Below, piece after piece: positions 9,024-18,529 of a stretch of DNA of 64,000 nt. The notes beneath the pieces were generated by a model. That model saw only the letters and a list, made by a program, of their open reading frames with translations, was not told where the DNA came from and did not search any database. The stretch spans positions 124,001-188,000 of the forward strand of contig NZ_NFUU01000002.1 of assembly GCF_002127265.1 (NCBI RefSeq). Direction: 5' to 3'. Every line of letters starts with the position of its first letter. Within the stretch, counting starts at the first letter, position 1. Source of the stretch: Hydrogenophaga sp. IBVHS1. Lineage in GTDB: Bacteria; Pseudomonadota; Gammaproteobacteria; Burkholderiales; Burkholderiaceae_C. The position numbers were made by a program, and so were the translations under genes.

Positions 9024-10106
9024 ATGTCCGATCCCTCCCTTGTTTTCTGGTCTTCCTGCGGTCACCACCATCTCGCACGCAGCGCCCGTGGCTGGCTGGT
9101 GCCGACCGCCGACTACTGGCGCTTCTGGTTGTCGCGGCCCGAACTGGCGCTGGTCGAGGAATCGTGCAACGCCGAAATAGCACTGCACACCAGCCTGATG
9201 CAGCAACCCGAACGCCACGTGCCCGCGCACGAGCTCGATGCGCTGGAAGACGAAGATGTGCGCGCCAACCACCGCATGTTCCTCGGCTGGCGCGACGCAG
9301 TGGTCGGCGCTGGTTCGCTGGAAGCGGCGTACGCTGGTTTTTTCAAGGATGGCGCTATTCAGGTTCCGCCGCTGTTTCTGGACCTCATGGTGCAGGCCAT
9401 GGTGTGCCAGCTGCTGGCCGACGAGACCGATCCCTGGCGGTGGCGTGCGGCCGAGCTGCTGTTTCGTCGTCAGCGCGTGAGCGTGCAGGACGGGCGGGTG
9501 CTCAGCGGCGACAGCGAGGTGCTGGACCTGCTCAACGAGACCGGGGGGCTGGGTGAGGTGGGCCGATTGCTGCTGCAGGGCGGCGCCGCCTTGCCGCAGA
9601 CGCAGATCGAGGTGCTGGGCGACGACAGCGCCGACCGCTACCTGCGCAGCCGCCACGGGGCTGGCCGGTTCAATTTCGTCCTCGACCTCACGCATGAAGT
9701 CCAGAACGAGCTGCCGCACGGCCTCACGCTCACCATGACCCGCGCTCGCTCAGGGCTCAAGGCGTTGGCAGTCGTGCTGGAAATGTGGGTGCAGCACTTC
9801 CATGGGGTGGCGGTGAAGATTCAGCCCGAGGCGCGGGTCGAAGACCCGTCGTGGCGCTGGCACCTGGGGCTGGACGTGGAATCGAGCGCGCTGCTGAACG
9901 ACCTCTACCTTGGCAACGAGGTGGAGCCCGAGCGGCAGCAGCGGCTCATCAGCCTGTTTCGCCTGACGTTCGCCGACCCACTGCACATGCAGGCCGACGT
10001 GCGCGGCAAACCGGTGTACCTGGGCCTGGCCATGACGGCAGGCGGCCTGCTCAAGCTCAAGCCGCAGAACCTGCTGCTGAACCTGCCGCTGACGCAGCCG
10101 GCCTGA
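9024..10106 (+). CDS. Conserved protein of unknown function (possibly DUF6352)
   Basis: A 360-residue soluble protein with no signal peptide or membrane segment. I recognise no catalytic motif. It begins VFWSSCGHHHLARSARGWLVPT, with a Cys and a run of three His, followed by YWRFWLSRPELALVEESC; this looks like the Burkholderiales family I know as DUF6352, but that name is from memory and uncertain. The rest mixes long helices with a C-terminal LTFADPLHMQADVRGKPVYL region. The ATG at 9024 is preferred to the open-frame start at 8940, which would run into the divergent arginase start. It converges with icmF, leaving seven bases between the ends. Confidence 0.7.
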   Translation: MSDPSLVFWSSCGHHHLARSARGWLVPTADYWRFWLSRPELALVEESCNAEIALHTSLMQQPERHVPAHELDALEDEDVRANHRMFLGWRDAVVGAGSLEAAYAGFFKDGAIQVPPLFLDLMVQAMVCQLLADETDPWRWRAAELLFRRQRVSVQDGRVLSGDSEVLDLLNETGGLGEVGRLLLQGGAALPQTQIEVLGDDSADRYLRSRHGAGRFNFVLDLTHEVQNELPHGLTLTMTRARSGLKALAVVLEMWVQHFHGVAVKIQPEARVEDPSWRWHLGLDVESSALLNDLYLGNEVEPERQQRLISLFRLTFADPLHMQADVRGKPVYLGLAMTAGGLLKLKPQNLLLNLPLTQPA

Positions 10107-10113
10107 ACAGGCC

Positions 10114-13100
10114 CTACATGTTGCGGCGGTACTGGCCGCCCACCTCGAACAGCGCGTTGGTGATCTGCCCCAGCGAGCAGACGCGCACCGCGTCCATCAG
10201 CACCTCGAACACGTTGCCGTTTTCAATCACGGCCTGCCGCAGGCGCTGCAGCATGGCGGGCGATTCGCTGGCGTGGCGCGTGTGGAAATCGGCGAGGCGC
10301 TGCAACTGGTTCTGCTTTTCCTCGTCGGTCGAGCGCGCGAGTTCCAGCGTCTCGGGCGTGAGATCGCCGTGCGGATTGCGGAAGGTGTTCACGCCCACGA
10401 TCGGGTACTCGCCGGTGTGCTTGAGCATCTCGTAGTGCATGGACTCGTCCTGGATCTTGCCGCGCTGGTAGCCGGTTTCCATCGCGCCCAGCACGCCGCC
10501 GCGCTCGGCAATCTTCTCGAACTCCTGCAGCACGGCTTCTTCTACCAGCTCAGTGAGCTCGTCGATGATGAACGCGCCCTGGTTGGGATTCTCGTTCTTC
10601 GCCAGGCCCCATTCGCGGTTGATGATGAGCTGGATCGCCATCGCGCGGCGCACCGAGTCTTCGGTGGGCGTGGTGATCGCCTCGTCGAACGCGTTGGTGT
10701 GCAGGCTGTTGCAGTTGTCGTAGATGGCGATCAGCGCCTGCAGCGTGGTGCGGATGTCGTTGAACTGGATCTCCTGCGCGTGCAGGCTGCGGCCGCTCGT
10801 CTGCACGTGGTACTTCAGCTTCTGGCTGCGCTCGTTGGCGCCGTAGCGGTCGCGCAGGGCCACGGCCCAGATCCTTCGGGCCACCCGACCGAGCACCGTG
10901 TACTCCGGGTCCATGCCGTTGCTGAAGAAGAAGCTGAGGTTGGGCGCGAAATCATCGATATGCATGCCGCGCGCCAGATACGCCTCCACAAACGTGAAGC
11001 CGTTGGAGAGCGTGAACGCAAGCTGGCTGATCGGGTTCGCGCCGGCCTCGGCGATGTGGTAACCGCTGATGGACACCGAGTAGAAGTTGCGCACGTCGTG
11101 GTGGACGAAATACTCGGCGATGTCGCCCATCACCTTGAGCGAAAACTCGGTGGAGAAGATGCAGGTGTTCTGGCCCTGGTCTTCCTTCAGGATGTCGGCC
11201 TGCACCGTGCCGCGCACATTGGCCAGCACCCATTCGCGGATCTTGGCGGCTTCGGTGGCGGTGGGCTGGCGGCCGTTCTCGGCTTCAAACTTTTCAAGAT
11301 TCTGGTCGATGGCGGTGTTCATGAACATCGCCAGAATGCTGGGCGCCGGGCCGTTGATGGTCATGGACACCGAGGTGGCCGGGTGGCACAGGTCGAAGCC
11401 ACCGTAGAGCACCTTCATGTCGTCCAGCGTGGCGATGGACACGCCCGAGTTGCCCACCTTGCCGTAGATGTCGGGTCGCGGGTCGGGGTCGTTGCCGTAG
11501 AGCGTGACCGAATCGAACGCGGTGGACAGGCGCTTGGCCGGCGTGCCCGCCGAGAGCAGCTTGAAGCGGCGGTTGGTGCGGAACGGATCACCTTCACCGG
11601 CGAACATTCGCGTGGGATCTTCGCCTTCGCGCTTGAACGCAAAGGTGCCGGCGGTGTAGGGGAAGCTGCCGGGCACGTTGTCCAGCATCAGCCACTTCAG
11701 GATCTCGCCGTGGTCTTCGTACTTCGGCAGCGCGACCTTGCGAATGACCGTGCCCGAGAGGCTCCTGGTCGTGAGCGCGGTGCGAATTTCCTTGTCGCGG
11801 ATCTTCACCACGTACTCGTCACCGGCATAGGCCTTCTGCATGTCGGGCCACTGCACCAGCAGCTTTCGTGCAGCGGGGTCCTGGTCGAGTTCGCGCACCT
11901 GGGCCAGGTCGATCACGGCTTCGGCGGCGCGTGAGCGCTCGGGCTTTTCCACGCGCAGCATGCGGGCGCTCTCGTTGAGCTGCTGGATCTCGCGCGCCAG
12001 GCGCGCCTGCTCGACCGCTCTCTTCTTGTAGCCGCGCACCGTGTCGCTGATGTCGGCCAGGTAGCGCGTGCGTGCGGGCGGCACGATGGGCGTCTGGTTG
12101 GTGCTGTGGCGCACGGTCACGCGGGGCAACAGGCCCTCCTGAAGCGGCAGGCCCAGCTCGCCCAGACGGACCTTCAGGGCCTGGTAGAGCGCGGTCACGC
12201 CGTCGTCGTTGAAGCGCGCGGCCATGGTGCCGAACACCGGCATCTGATCGGGCGGCGTGCTCCAGGCTTCCTGGTTGCGCTGCACCTGTTTGGACACGTC
12301 GCGCAGGGCGTCGAGCGAGCCTTTGCGATCGAACTTGTTGATCGCCACGAAGGCCGCGAAGTCGAGCATGTCGATCTTCTCGAGCTGGCTGGCCGCGCCG
12401 AACTCGGGCGTCATCACGTACATGGGCACGTCCACATGCGGCACGATGGCCGCATCGCCCTGGCCGATGCCGGAGGTCTCCACCACGATCAGGTCGAACC
12501 CCGCGCACTTGCAGGCCGCGATCACATCGGGCAGGGCGGCGCTGATTTCGCTGCCGAAATCGCGCGTGGCCAGGCTGCGCATGTACACACGCTGACCCTG
12601 GCTCCAGGGGTTGATGGCGTTCATGCGGATGCGGTCGCCGAGCAGGGCGCCGCCGCTTTTTCGGCGCGATGGGTCGATGGAGATGACCGCCACGCGCAGG
12701 CTGTCGCTCTGATCGAGACGCAGGCGGCGGATGAGTTCGTCGGTGAGCGAGGACTTGCCCGCGCCACCCGTGCCGGTGATGCCGAGCACGGGCACCTTCT
12801 TCGATGCGGCCTGCTCGCGCAGGGCGGACACCAACGAAGCGTCGGCACTGCCGTTTTCGAGCGCGGTGATGAGCTGGGCGAGGGCGCGCCAGTTCATTTC
12901 ACTCTGGCCCTCGATGGCCGCCAGCGCCGTCGGCGCGAAAGGGCTTAGGTCGCGGTCGCAGCGCATCACCATCTCGCCGATCATGCCGGCCAGGCCCATC
13001 TTCTGGCCGTCTTCCGGGCTGTAGATGCGCGTCACACCGTAGTCCTGCAGCTCGCGGATTTCAGCCGGCACGATCACGCCGCCGCCGCCGCCGAACACCT

Positions 13101-13407
13101 GGATGTGCTCGCCGCCCCGGCTCTTGAGCAGGTCCACCATGTACTTGAAGTACTCCACATGGCCGCCCTGGTAGGAGCTGATGGCGATGCCCTGCGCGTC
13201 TTCCTGCAATGCGGCGGTCACCACCTCGTCCACCGAGCGGTTGTGCCCCAGGTGAATCACCTCGGCGCCCATGCCCTGCAGGATGCGCCGCATGATGTTG
13301 ATGGCGGCGTCGTGCCCGTCGAACAGGCTCGCGGCGGTGACGAAGCGCACCTTGTGCGTGGGGCGGTAGTTGGCCAGGGCCTGGAATTCAGCGGCGAGGT
13401 TGCTCAT
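10114..13407 (-). CDS. icmF: Fused isobutyryl-CoA mutase IcmF
   Basis: An adenosylcobalamin enzyme interconverting isobutyryl-CoA and n-butyryl-CoA, with its own G-protein chaperone built in. The 1097-residue protein has the IcmF order. First comes a B12-binding domain with the [17 protein letters not shown] and HLGHNR segments (about residues 15-150). Next is a MeaB/MeaI-type GTPase with the P-loop [12 protein letters not shown] near 207 and NKFDRKG further on. The mutase large domain runs from about 540 to the end. Separate-subunit mutases lack this order. The ATG at 13407 follows GAGAGAG. It lies 32 bases after ppk2 on the same strand and is probably cotranscribed. The related pivalyl-CoA mutases share the architecture, so substrate preference is not settled. 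Confidence 0.93.
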   Translation of the reverse strand: MSNLAAEFQALANYRPTHKVRFVTAASLFDGHDAAINIMRRILQGMGAEVIHLGHNRSVDEVVTAALQEDAQGIAISSYQGGHVEYFKYMVDLLKSRGGEHIQVFGGGGGVIVPAEIRELQDYGVTRIYSPEDGQKMGLAGMIGEMVMRCDRDLSPFAPTALAAIEGQSEMNWRALAQLITALENGSADASLVSALREQAASKKVPVLGITGTGGAGKSSLTDELIRRLRLDQSDSLRVAVISIDPSRRKSGGALLGDRIRMNAINPWSQGQRVYMRSLATRDFGSEISAALPDVIAACKCAGFDLIVVETSGIGQGDAAIVPHVDVPMYVMTPEFGAASQLEKIDMLDFAAFVAINKFDRKGSLDALRDVSKQVQRNQEAWSTPPDQMPVFGTMAARFNDDGVTALYQALKVRLGELGLPLQEGLLPRVTVRHSTNQTPIVPPARTRYLADISDTVRGYKKRAVEQARLAREIQQLNESARMLRVEKPERSRAAEAVIDLAQVRELDQDPAARKLLVQWPDMQKAYAGDEYVVKIRDKEIRTALTTRSLSGTVIRKVALPKYEDHGEILKWLMLDNVPGSFPYTAGTFAFKREGEDPTRMFAGEGDPFRTNRRFKLLSAGTPAKRLSTAFDSVTLYGNDPDPRPDIYGKVGNSGVSIATLDDMKVLYGGFDLCHPATSVSMTINGPAPSILAMFMNTAIDQNLEKFEAENGRQPTATEAAKIREWVLANVRGTVQADILKEDQGQNTCIFSTEFSLKVMGDIAEYFVHHDVRNFYSVSISGYHIAEAGANPISQLAFTLSNGFTFVEAYLARGMHIDDFAPNLSFFFSNGMDPEYTVLGRVARRIWAVALRDRYGANERSQKLKYHVQTSGRSLHAQEIQFNDIRTTLQALIAIYDNCNSLHTNAFDEAITTPTEDSVRRAMAIQLIINREWGLAKNENPNQGAFIIDELTELVEEAVLQEFEKIAERGGVLGAMETGYQRGKIQDESMHYEMLKHTGEYPIVGVNTFRNPHGDLTPETLELARSTDEEKQNQLQRLADFHTRHASESPAMLQRLRQAVIENGNVFEVLMDAVRVCSLGQITNALFEVGGQYRRNM

Positions 13408-13439
13408 GTGGTCTCTCTCAGTCGTCTTGCGTGAAAAGC

Positions 13440-14318
13440 TCAGTCGATGCGCAGGCCGGTCAGCGCCGGGTCTTCGGGGGGATAGCGCAGTTTCAATGCC
13501 TTGAGGGTGTCGCGCACCACCGTGGCAATCATCAGGTTGCGGTGCGTCTTGGAGTCTGCCGGCACCACGGTCCACGGCGCCCACCTTGTGCTGGTGGCGT
13601 TGAGCAGGGCTTCGTAGGCCGCCTGGTAGTCGTCCCACTGCTTGCGCACTTCCAGGTCGCCGAGGCTGAATTTCCAGTGCTTGGTGGGATCGTCCACGCG
13701 TTCCTGCAGGCGCTGACGCTGCTCATCTTTGCCGATGTGCAGCATGAACTTGAGGATCACCGTGCCGGTCTCGGCGAGCAGGCGCTCGAAATTCTTGATG
13801 TGCTCGTAGCGCTGCTGGGTCTGCTCGGGCGAGATCCAGCCATTGACCGTGGGCACGAGCACGTCTTCGTAGTGGCTGCGGTTGAACACCGTTATCTCGC
13901 CGGCACCGGGTACCTTCTGGTGGATGCGCCAGAGGTAATCGTGATCGCGCTCGACTTCGCTGGGTGCTTTCCAGCCCACGGTGTGAACGCCCAGCGGGCT
14001 GGTGCGCGCGAACACCCCCCGCACCGTGCCGTCCTTGCCCGAGGTGTCGGTGCCCTGCAGCACCACAAGAAGCTTGAAGCGACGGTCCGCATAGAACAGG
14101 TTCTGCAGTTCATCGAGTTCGGCGGAGAGGGTCGCCACGGCTTCCTGGTCAGCGGCCTTGTTGCCGCCGGAGAACGGCTTGGCGTCGGTCTTGAAGGATT
14201 TGAGCGACACGCCCCGCGCTTTGCCAGGGGCGACCTGCCAGTCGCGCCAGATTGCGCCTTTTCCGGCCAGCACGGCGGAAGCAGGGAAGGGCAGGTTCAC
14301 GTCGTTCTGGCTGGGCAT
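13440..14318 (-). CDS. ppk2: PPK2 family polyphosphate kinase
   Basis: A cytoplasmic enzyme moving phosphate between polyphosphate and nucleotides. The protein has the family P-loop as GTDTSGKDG near residue 88, the lid-region [13 protein letters not shown] block, and the [25 protein letters not shown] segment of PPK2. The product is 292 residues from the ATG at 14318. An in-frame ATG at 14357 directly abuts a 22-base palindrome; neither start has a good ribosome-binding site, so the choice is open. Whether it prefers ADP, AMP or GDP cannot be read with confidence. It leads the transcription unit that continues into icmF. Confidence 0.9.
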   Translation of the reverse strand: MPSQNDVNLPFPASAVLAGKGAIWRDWQVAPGKARGVSLKSFKTDAKPFSGGNKAADQEAVATLSAELDELQNLFYADRRFKLLVVLQGTDTSGKDGTVRGVFARTSPLGVHTVGWKAPSEVERDHDYLWRIHQKVPGAGEITVFNRSHYEDVLVPTVNGWISPEQTQQRYEHIKNFERLLAETGTVILKFMLHIGKDEQRQRLQERVDDPTKHWKFSLGDLEVRKQWDDYQAAYEALLNATSTRWAPWTVVPADSKTHRNLMIATVVRDTLKALKLRYPPEDPALTGLRID

Positions 14319-14356
14319 GGGCGTCGAGTGAAGTGGGAGATTGAGGGAGTCGAGCA

Positions 14357-14378
14357 TTGACGTTTACGTAAACGTCAA
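14357..14378. promoter_or_regulatory. Perfect 22-bp palindrome upstream of ppk2-icmF
   Basis: The half-site TTGACGTTTAC is followed immediately by its exact reverse complement. An 11-bp half-site without a spacer is far beyond chance in GC-rich DNA, and it is AT-rich compared with its surroundings. It touches the upstream ppk2 start candidate. It resembles operators of MerR- or TetR-type acyl-CoA regulators such as LiuR by general appearance only. No such regulator gene is adjacent. Confidence 0.7.
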
Positions 14379-14406
14379 CAAGGCAAGATATTAACCCGAT
14401 CGGGCG

Positions 14407-14430
14407 AAAAAAGGGGCGCCGAAGCGCCCC
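14407..14430 (-). terminator. Rho-independent terminator of the dctPQM operon
   Basis: Reading along the minus strand, a perfect stem GGGGCGC-TTCG-GCGCCCC is followed at once by six T. It lies 28 bases after the dctM stop codon, and ppk2 begins beyond it in the same direction reading away, so it insulates the transporter operon from ppk2. Confidence 0.9.
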
Positions 14431-14458
14431 CTGCAGGGATTTGCCGGAAGCGTCCGGA

Positions 14459-16483
14459 TCAGCGGTAGAGCACCTGTGGCAGCCACATGCCGATGGCGGG
14501 GAACTGGTACAGCAGCACGATGGCCAGGATCTGGATGCCCATGAAGGGGAGCATGCCGGCGAAGATCTGGTTCAGCGTCACGTGCGGCGGACTCACCCCC
14601 TTCAGGTAGAACGCACTCATGGCCACCGGCGGGCTCAGGAAAGCGGTCTGCAGGTTCAGCGCCACGAGCAGGCCGAAGAACAGCGGATCCACGCCGAAGT
14701 TGTCCAGCAGCGGGATGAAGATGGGCATGAAGATCACGATGATCTCGGTCCATTCCAGCGGCCAACCCAGGATGAAGATGATCACCTGCGAAAGGATCAG
14801 GAACTCGGTCTTGCTCAGGTTCATGCCCAGCACCCAGTTCTCCACCAGTTCCTGCCCCCCCAGCAGCGCGAACGCCGCCGAGAAAATGGCCGAGCCGACG
14901 AAGAGCCAGCACACCATGGCACTGGTTTTGGCGGTGAGGAACACACTTTCCTTCACCACACTGAAGGTGAGCTGCCGATAGGCCGCCGCCAGCAGGAAGC
15001 CGCCAAACGCGCCGACCGCAGCCGCCTCCGTGGGCGTGGCGAGGCCGAAGACAATGGAGCCGAGCACCGACAGAATCAGCACGAGCAACGGGAAGAAGCT
15101 CGAGAGCAGCATCTTGAACACCTCCAGCCGCGTGAAGCTCAGGATGGCGTAGAAGATCACCATGGCCAGCGCGCCCACGGCAAGCCCGATCCAGAAACTC
15201 ATGGAAGCGGGTTTGGTGGTGGCCGCCGCCTCGCCAGGGGCCGCAGGAGCTGGCGCCGTGGTGGTGGCAGTGCCAGGCTCGGCCACCGCACCAGCCGGCT
15301 GCCCGGCAGCGGGGGCTTCCTTTTCGGCGCCGGGCGGTTCAGCCACGGCCTCGGCCTCTGCTCCCGGCGGTTCGGCCACGGCATCGTCGGAGGGCGGCTC
15401 GGCCAGCCCGCCTTCTTCGGCGGGTGGCTCGGCCAGGCCGCCTTCGCTGCTGCCGCTGTCTTCATCCACGTTGGAGCCCGCGCCCATGGGCTGCAGCTCT
15501 TCGTAGGTTTCCACCGGCACCACCGTGGTCGCGCTCTGGTAGCTGGCCACGGCCACCGCCGCAAACAGAATGGCGGGCAGCAACGCGATGCCCAGCTGAC
15601 CCAGCAGGTAGCCGGTGGACACGCTCTGGTTGCGCTTGCCCTTCAAGGCCTTGATCAGGTTGGAGACGGCCCAGCCATCACCCGTGGCGCCGATGGCCGT
15701 CAACGGTGCAGGCAGCGGCACGAAGCGCTGCGCTGCGGTGAGCGGCGGCGCCCAGGCGGGCTTGATCTTGGCCATGATGATCACGTACAGGATGTACAGG
15801 CCCGCCAGCATGATGCCGGGGAAGAAGGCGCCCGCGTACAGCTGCACCACCGACACGCCAGCCGTGGCGCCGTACACGATCAGCAGCACCGATGGCGGGA
15901 TCAGGATGCCCAGGCAGCCACCGGCGGTAATGACGCCTGCGGACAGGCGCACGTCGTAGCCCGCCCGCAGCATCTGCGGCAGGGCCAGCAGCCCCATGAG
16001 CGTGACCACCGCACCGACGATGCCGGTGGCGGTGGCGAACACCGCGCAGGTCACCAGCGTGGCCACGCCGAGCGAGCCAGGCACCCGAGCCAGCGCCAGA
16101 TGCAGGCTGCGGAACAGCTTGTCGATCAGGTTGGCGCGCTCCACGAGGTAGCCCATGAACACGAACAGCGGAATCGAGATCAGCACGTCATTGCCCATCA
16201 CCGAGAACGCGCGCTGCACCATCAGGTCCAGTGTCTGCTTCATGGCGCCGCCCGCGGTCTGGTCCCCCGAGTGGTAGGCGAAGAACGCGAACATCATGCC
16301 CATGCCCATGAGGGTGAAGGCAGTGGGGAAGCCCAGCATGATGGCCACGACCACCAGGGAGAGCATGAGCAGGCCGTAGTGCCCATTGGTCATGGTGTCC
16401 ACGCTGAACACCATCGTGAGGGCCGCGGCGCCAATCAGCGCCATCAGCGAGAAGCCGAACCAGAGTTCCTTGCGTATCCGCAT
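14459..16483 (-). CDS. dctM: TRAP transporter large permease DctM
   Basis: The large inner-membrane subunit that moves the solute with sodium in a tripartite TRAP carrier. The 674 residues are mostly hydrophobic helices with family blocks such as MGNDVLISIPLFVFMGYL, the GGCLGILIPPSVLLIVYG segment and FGLATPTEAAAVGAFGG. A central stretch, about residues 325-430, is unlike the rest: it is acidic and rich in Pro, Ala and Thr, with four AEPP units and one AEPG. It separates two membrane halves and presumably forms a soluble loop. The ATG at 16483 shares a base with the dctQ stop (TGATG). Larger DctM proteins with a mid-protein extension exist, but this low-complexity loop looks specific. The substrate is unknown. 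Confidence 0.92.
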   Translation of the reverse strand: MRIRKELWFGFSLMALIGAAALTMVFSVDTMTNGHYGLLMLSLVVVAIMLGFPTAFTLMGMGMMFAFFAYHSGDQTAGGAMKQTLDLMVQRAFSVMGNDVLISIPLFVFMGYLVERANLIDKLFRSLHLALARVPGSLGVATLVTCAVFATATGIVGAVVTLMGLLALPQMLRAGYDVRLSAGVITAGGCLGILIPPSVLLIVYGATAGVSVVQLYAGAFFPGIMLAGLYILYVIIMAKIKPAWAPPLTAAQRFVPLPAPLTAIGATGDGWAVSNLIKALKGKRNQSVSTGYLLGQLGIALLPAILFAAVAVASYQSATTVVPVETYEELQPMGAGSNVDEDSGSSEGGLAEPPAEEGGLAEPPSDDAVAEPPGAEAEAVAEPPGAEKEAPAAGQPAGAVAEPGTATTTAPAPAAPGEAAATTKPASMSFWIGLAVGALAMVIFYAILSFTRLEVFKMLLSSFFPLLVLILSVLGSIVFGLATPTEAAAVGAFGGFLLAAAYRQLTFSVVKESVFLTAKTSAMVCWLFVGSAIFSAAFALLGGQELVENWVLGMNLSKTEFLILSQVIIFILGWPLEWTEIIVIFMPIFIPLLDNFGVDPLFFGLLVALNLQTAFLSPPVAMSAFYLKGVSPPHVTLNQIFAGMLPFMGIQILAIVLLYQFPAIGMWLPQVLYR

Positions 16484-17100
16484 CACTGGCCGCCTTTCTT
16501 GATCACGAGGCTGTCCAGTGCTTCTATGTCGGCGTCTTTCACGTTCACCATTTCCTTGAGTTTGTCCACATCCACTTCTTCCACGTCCTCCTCGCGCTTG
16601 GGCCATTCGCCGGTCTGCAAACACATGATGCAGCGGATGATTTCCACGATGCCCTGCAGCAACAGGAAGGCGCCAGCGATCGGCACCACGAACTTGAACG
16701 GGTAGATCGGCAGCGGGTCCGCGTTGAAGGTCTGTTCGCGAATGGCGAGCGATTCGTTGGCGAAGAACCAGCCCGCGTAGGTCAGGGCGATGATGCCGGG
16801 CAGGAAAAACACGATGTACAGGGCGAGATCCCAGCCGGCCTGGGTGCGTGGGCTGAAAAACCCGTAGAGCACGTCACCGCGCACGTGGCCGCTCTTGGCC
16901 AGCGTGTACGCACCAGCGGTCATGAAGAGCACGCCGTACAACATGATCTGGGCGTCCAGCACCCAGGCATGAGGGTTGTTGAGCACGTAACGGGAGAACA
17001 CCTCCCAGGTGATGAGCAGCGTGAGTGCGATGACGCTCCAGGCGCACGCCTTCCCGAACCAGGTCGACAACCGGTCAACGGCCAGCAGTAGTTTTTGCAT
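16483..17100 (-). CDS. dctQ: TRAP transporter small permease DctQ
   Basis: The small membrane subunit of the TRAP carrier, 205 residues with four hydrophobic segments: about 17-37, 50-70, 90-115 and 135-158. The first is followed by the TWEVFSRYVLNNP block typical of DctQ. A charged C-terminal tail (EEDVEEVDVDKLKEM) is predicted to be cytoplasmic. It lies between dctP and dctM on the same strand, 60 bases after dctP and with a one-base overlap into dctM. The gap after dctP holds a hairpin that could lower permease expression relative to the binding protein. Confidence 0.92.
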   Translation of the reverse strand: MQKLLLAVDRLSTWFGKACAWSVIALTLLITWEVFSRYVLNNPHAWVLDAQIMLYGVLFMTAGAYTLAKSGHVRGDVLYGFFSPRTQAGWDLALYIVFFLPGIIALTYAGWFFANESLAIREQTFNADPLPIYPFKFVVPIAGAFLLLQGIVEIIRCIMCLQTGEWPKREEDVEEVDVDKLKEMVNVKDADIEALDSLVIKKGGQ

Positions 17101-17121
17101 TTGAATTTCCAGAAACAGAAA

Positions 17122-17141
17122 GGGGCGCCCGCAGGCGCCCC
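17122..17141 (-). terminator. Intercistronic hairpin between dctP and dctQ
   Basis: A perfect 8-bp stem GGGGCGCC/GGCGCCCC with a 4-base loop lies in the 60-base gap. On the minus strand it is followed by TTTCTGTTTC, which is T-rich but interrupted. It is therefore likely a partial terminator or a 3'-end stabiliser. Binding-protein genes often need more transcript than the permeases. Confidence 0.65.
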
Positions 17142-17160
17142 GAGCGATGGGAAGCCCGGA

Positions 17161-18279
17161 TCAGGACTTCTTCGCGCCCTTGCCGAAGTAGTGGTTGTAC
17201 GCCATCTTGAAGTCGACCATGTAGTCGTTCTGCCATTGGCCGGCGCGCTGCGCGAAAGCCTTCTGCGAGTCGAGCACCTTCTGGAAGATCGGATTGGTCT
17301 TGGCCTTCTCGGCAATCGTCTCGTCCCACGCAGCGAGCTGCGCGCGAAGGATCGGATCGGGCGTCTTGTAGAACTTCACGCCGGCCTTCTTCAGCTCGAT
17401 GTAGTCCTGCGAGTTGCGCTGAATCGCCTTCCAGCTCATGTCGGCGCTGGCGGCTTGCACCGCGTAGTCGACGATGGCCTTGACTTCAGCGGGCAGCGCA
17501 TTGAGCTTGGTCTTGTTGAACAGGATCTCGAACTGCTCACCGCTCTGGTGGAAGCTTTGCAGCATGCAGTTCTTGGCCACGTCGGGGAAGCCCAGCACGC
17601 GGTCAGAAGACGCGTTGTTGAACTCGGCTGCGTCGATCAGGCCGCGGTCCAGCGCGGGCACGATCTCACCGCCCGGCAGCGGGTTCACGGCAGTGCCCAT
17701 CTTGGTGAACACGTCGACCGCGAGGCCCACGGTGCGGAACTTCAGGCCCTTCATGTCGGCGACCTTGGCCACCGGCTTCTTGAACCAGCCCAGCGGCTGC
17801 GTGGGCATGGGACCGTACAGGTAGGAGGTCACGTCCAGGTTCAGGCTGGCGTAGATCTCGTCCAGCAGCGCCTTGCCGCCGCCATAGTTGTGCCAGGCCA
17901 GCACCATGTTGGGGTCCATGCCATAGGCCGGGCCAGAGCCCCAGAGCGCCAGGGCGGAGTTTTTGCCGTAGTGGTACGCCACCACACCATGGCCGCCGTC
18001 GAGCGTGCCCTTGGCCACGGCTTCGAGCAGCTGGAATGCGGGCACCACGGCACCAGCAGGCAGCACTTCGATCTTCAGCTTGCCGCCGGCCATGTCGTTG
18101 ACCTTCTTGGCGAAGTCCTGGGCGTACTCGTGGAAGATGTCCTTGGAGGGCCAGGTGCTCTGAAAGCGCAGCGAGGTGGTCTGTGCGGTTGCGATCATCG
18201 GCACGGACATGGCGCCAGCCGCGACGGCGGCACCCTTAAGCATGCCGCGGCGCGAAGTGACGGTCTTTTTCTCTGACAT
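17161..18279 (-). CDS. dctP: TRAP transporter substrate-binding protein DctP
   Basis: The periplasmic receptor of the transporter, 372 residues. The N-terminus has a twin-arginine signal (SRRGMLKGAAVAAG, cleavage expected near TAQT), so export by the Tat route is likely. The mature part has the DctP fold, with FQSTWPSKDIFHEYAQDFAKKV near the start and the ligand-region block GLKFRTVGLAVDVFTKMG. The ATG at 18279 follows GGAGACAATCG. It is the first gene of dctPQM. Subfamilies of this type bind organic or aromatic acids, but the ligand cannot be told from sequence. It is divergent from the persulfide dioxygenase gene with about 250 bases between, where both promoters must lie. Confidence 0.92.
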   Translation of the reverse strand: MSEKKTVTSRRGMLKGAAVAAGAMSVPMIATAQTTSLRFQSTWPSKDIFHEYAQDFAKKVNDMAGGKLKIEVLPAGAVVPAFQLLEAVAKGTLDGGHGVVAYHYGKNSALALWGSGPAYGMDPNMVLAWHNYGGGKALLDEIYASLNLDVTSYLYGPMPTQPLGWFKKPVAKVADMKGLKFRTVGLAVDVFTKMGTAVNPLPGGEIVPALDRGLIDAAEFNNASSDRVLGFPDVAKNCMLQSFHQSGEQFEILFNKTKLNALPAEVKAIVDYAVQAASADMSWKAIQRNSQDYIELKKAGVKFYKTPDPILRAQLAAWDETIAEKAKTNPIFQKVLDSQKAFAQRAGQWQNDYMVDFKMAYNHYFGKGAKKS

Positions 18280-18529
18280 CGATTGTCTCCAGTACAGGTT
18301 GGTGAGCAGTGAATGATGCGCCCTTGGCCCCTCGACACCGCGCAGGGTTTTCACCGACCAGCGGTCAATTTGATGACCTCGCCTGCGCGAACCTCCGGGG
18401 ATACCCGCGCATCGTCTTGAAGAATCTGTCTATCTGATATTGAATCCCGGCATTTCCAATGCTCCTGCCCAGCCCCACGGCACCGAGTTGCCGATATGCT
18501 GGTCGCCCCGCCCCTTGCTCAAGCGCACC

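Noticed and set aside
8949..9719. N-terminal extension of the arginase frame
   Set aside because: The arginase homology starts at the ATG at 8948; the upstream part is antisense to another gene.
14441..16705. A 754-codon plus-strand open frame
   Set aside because: It is antisense to dctM and has no membrane or catalytic character; dctM has full family motifs.
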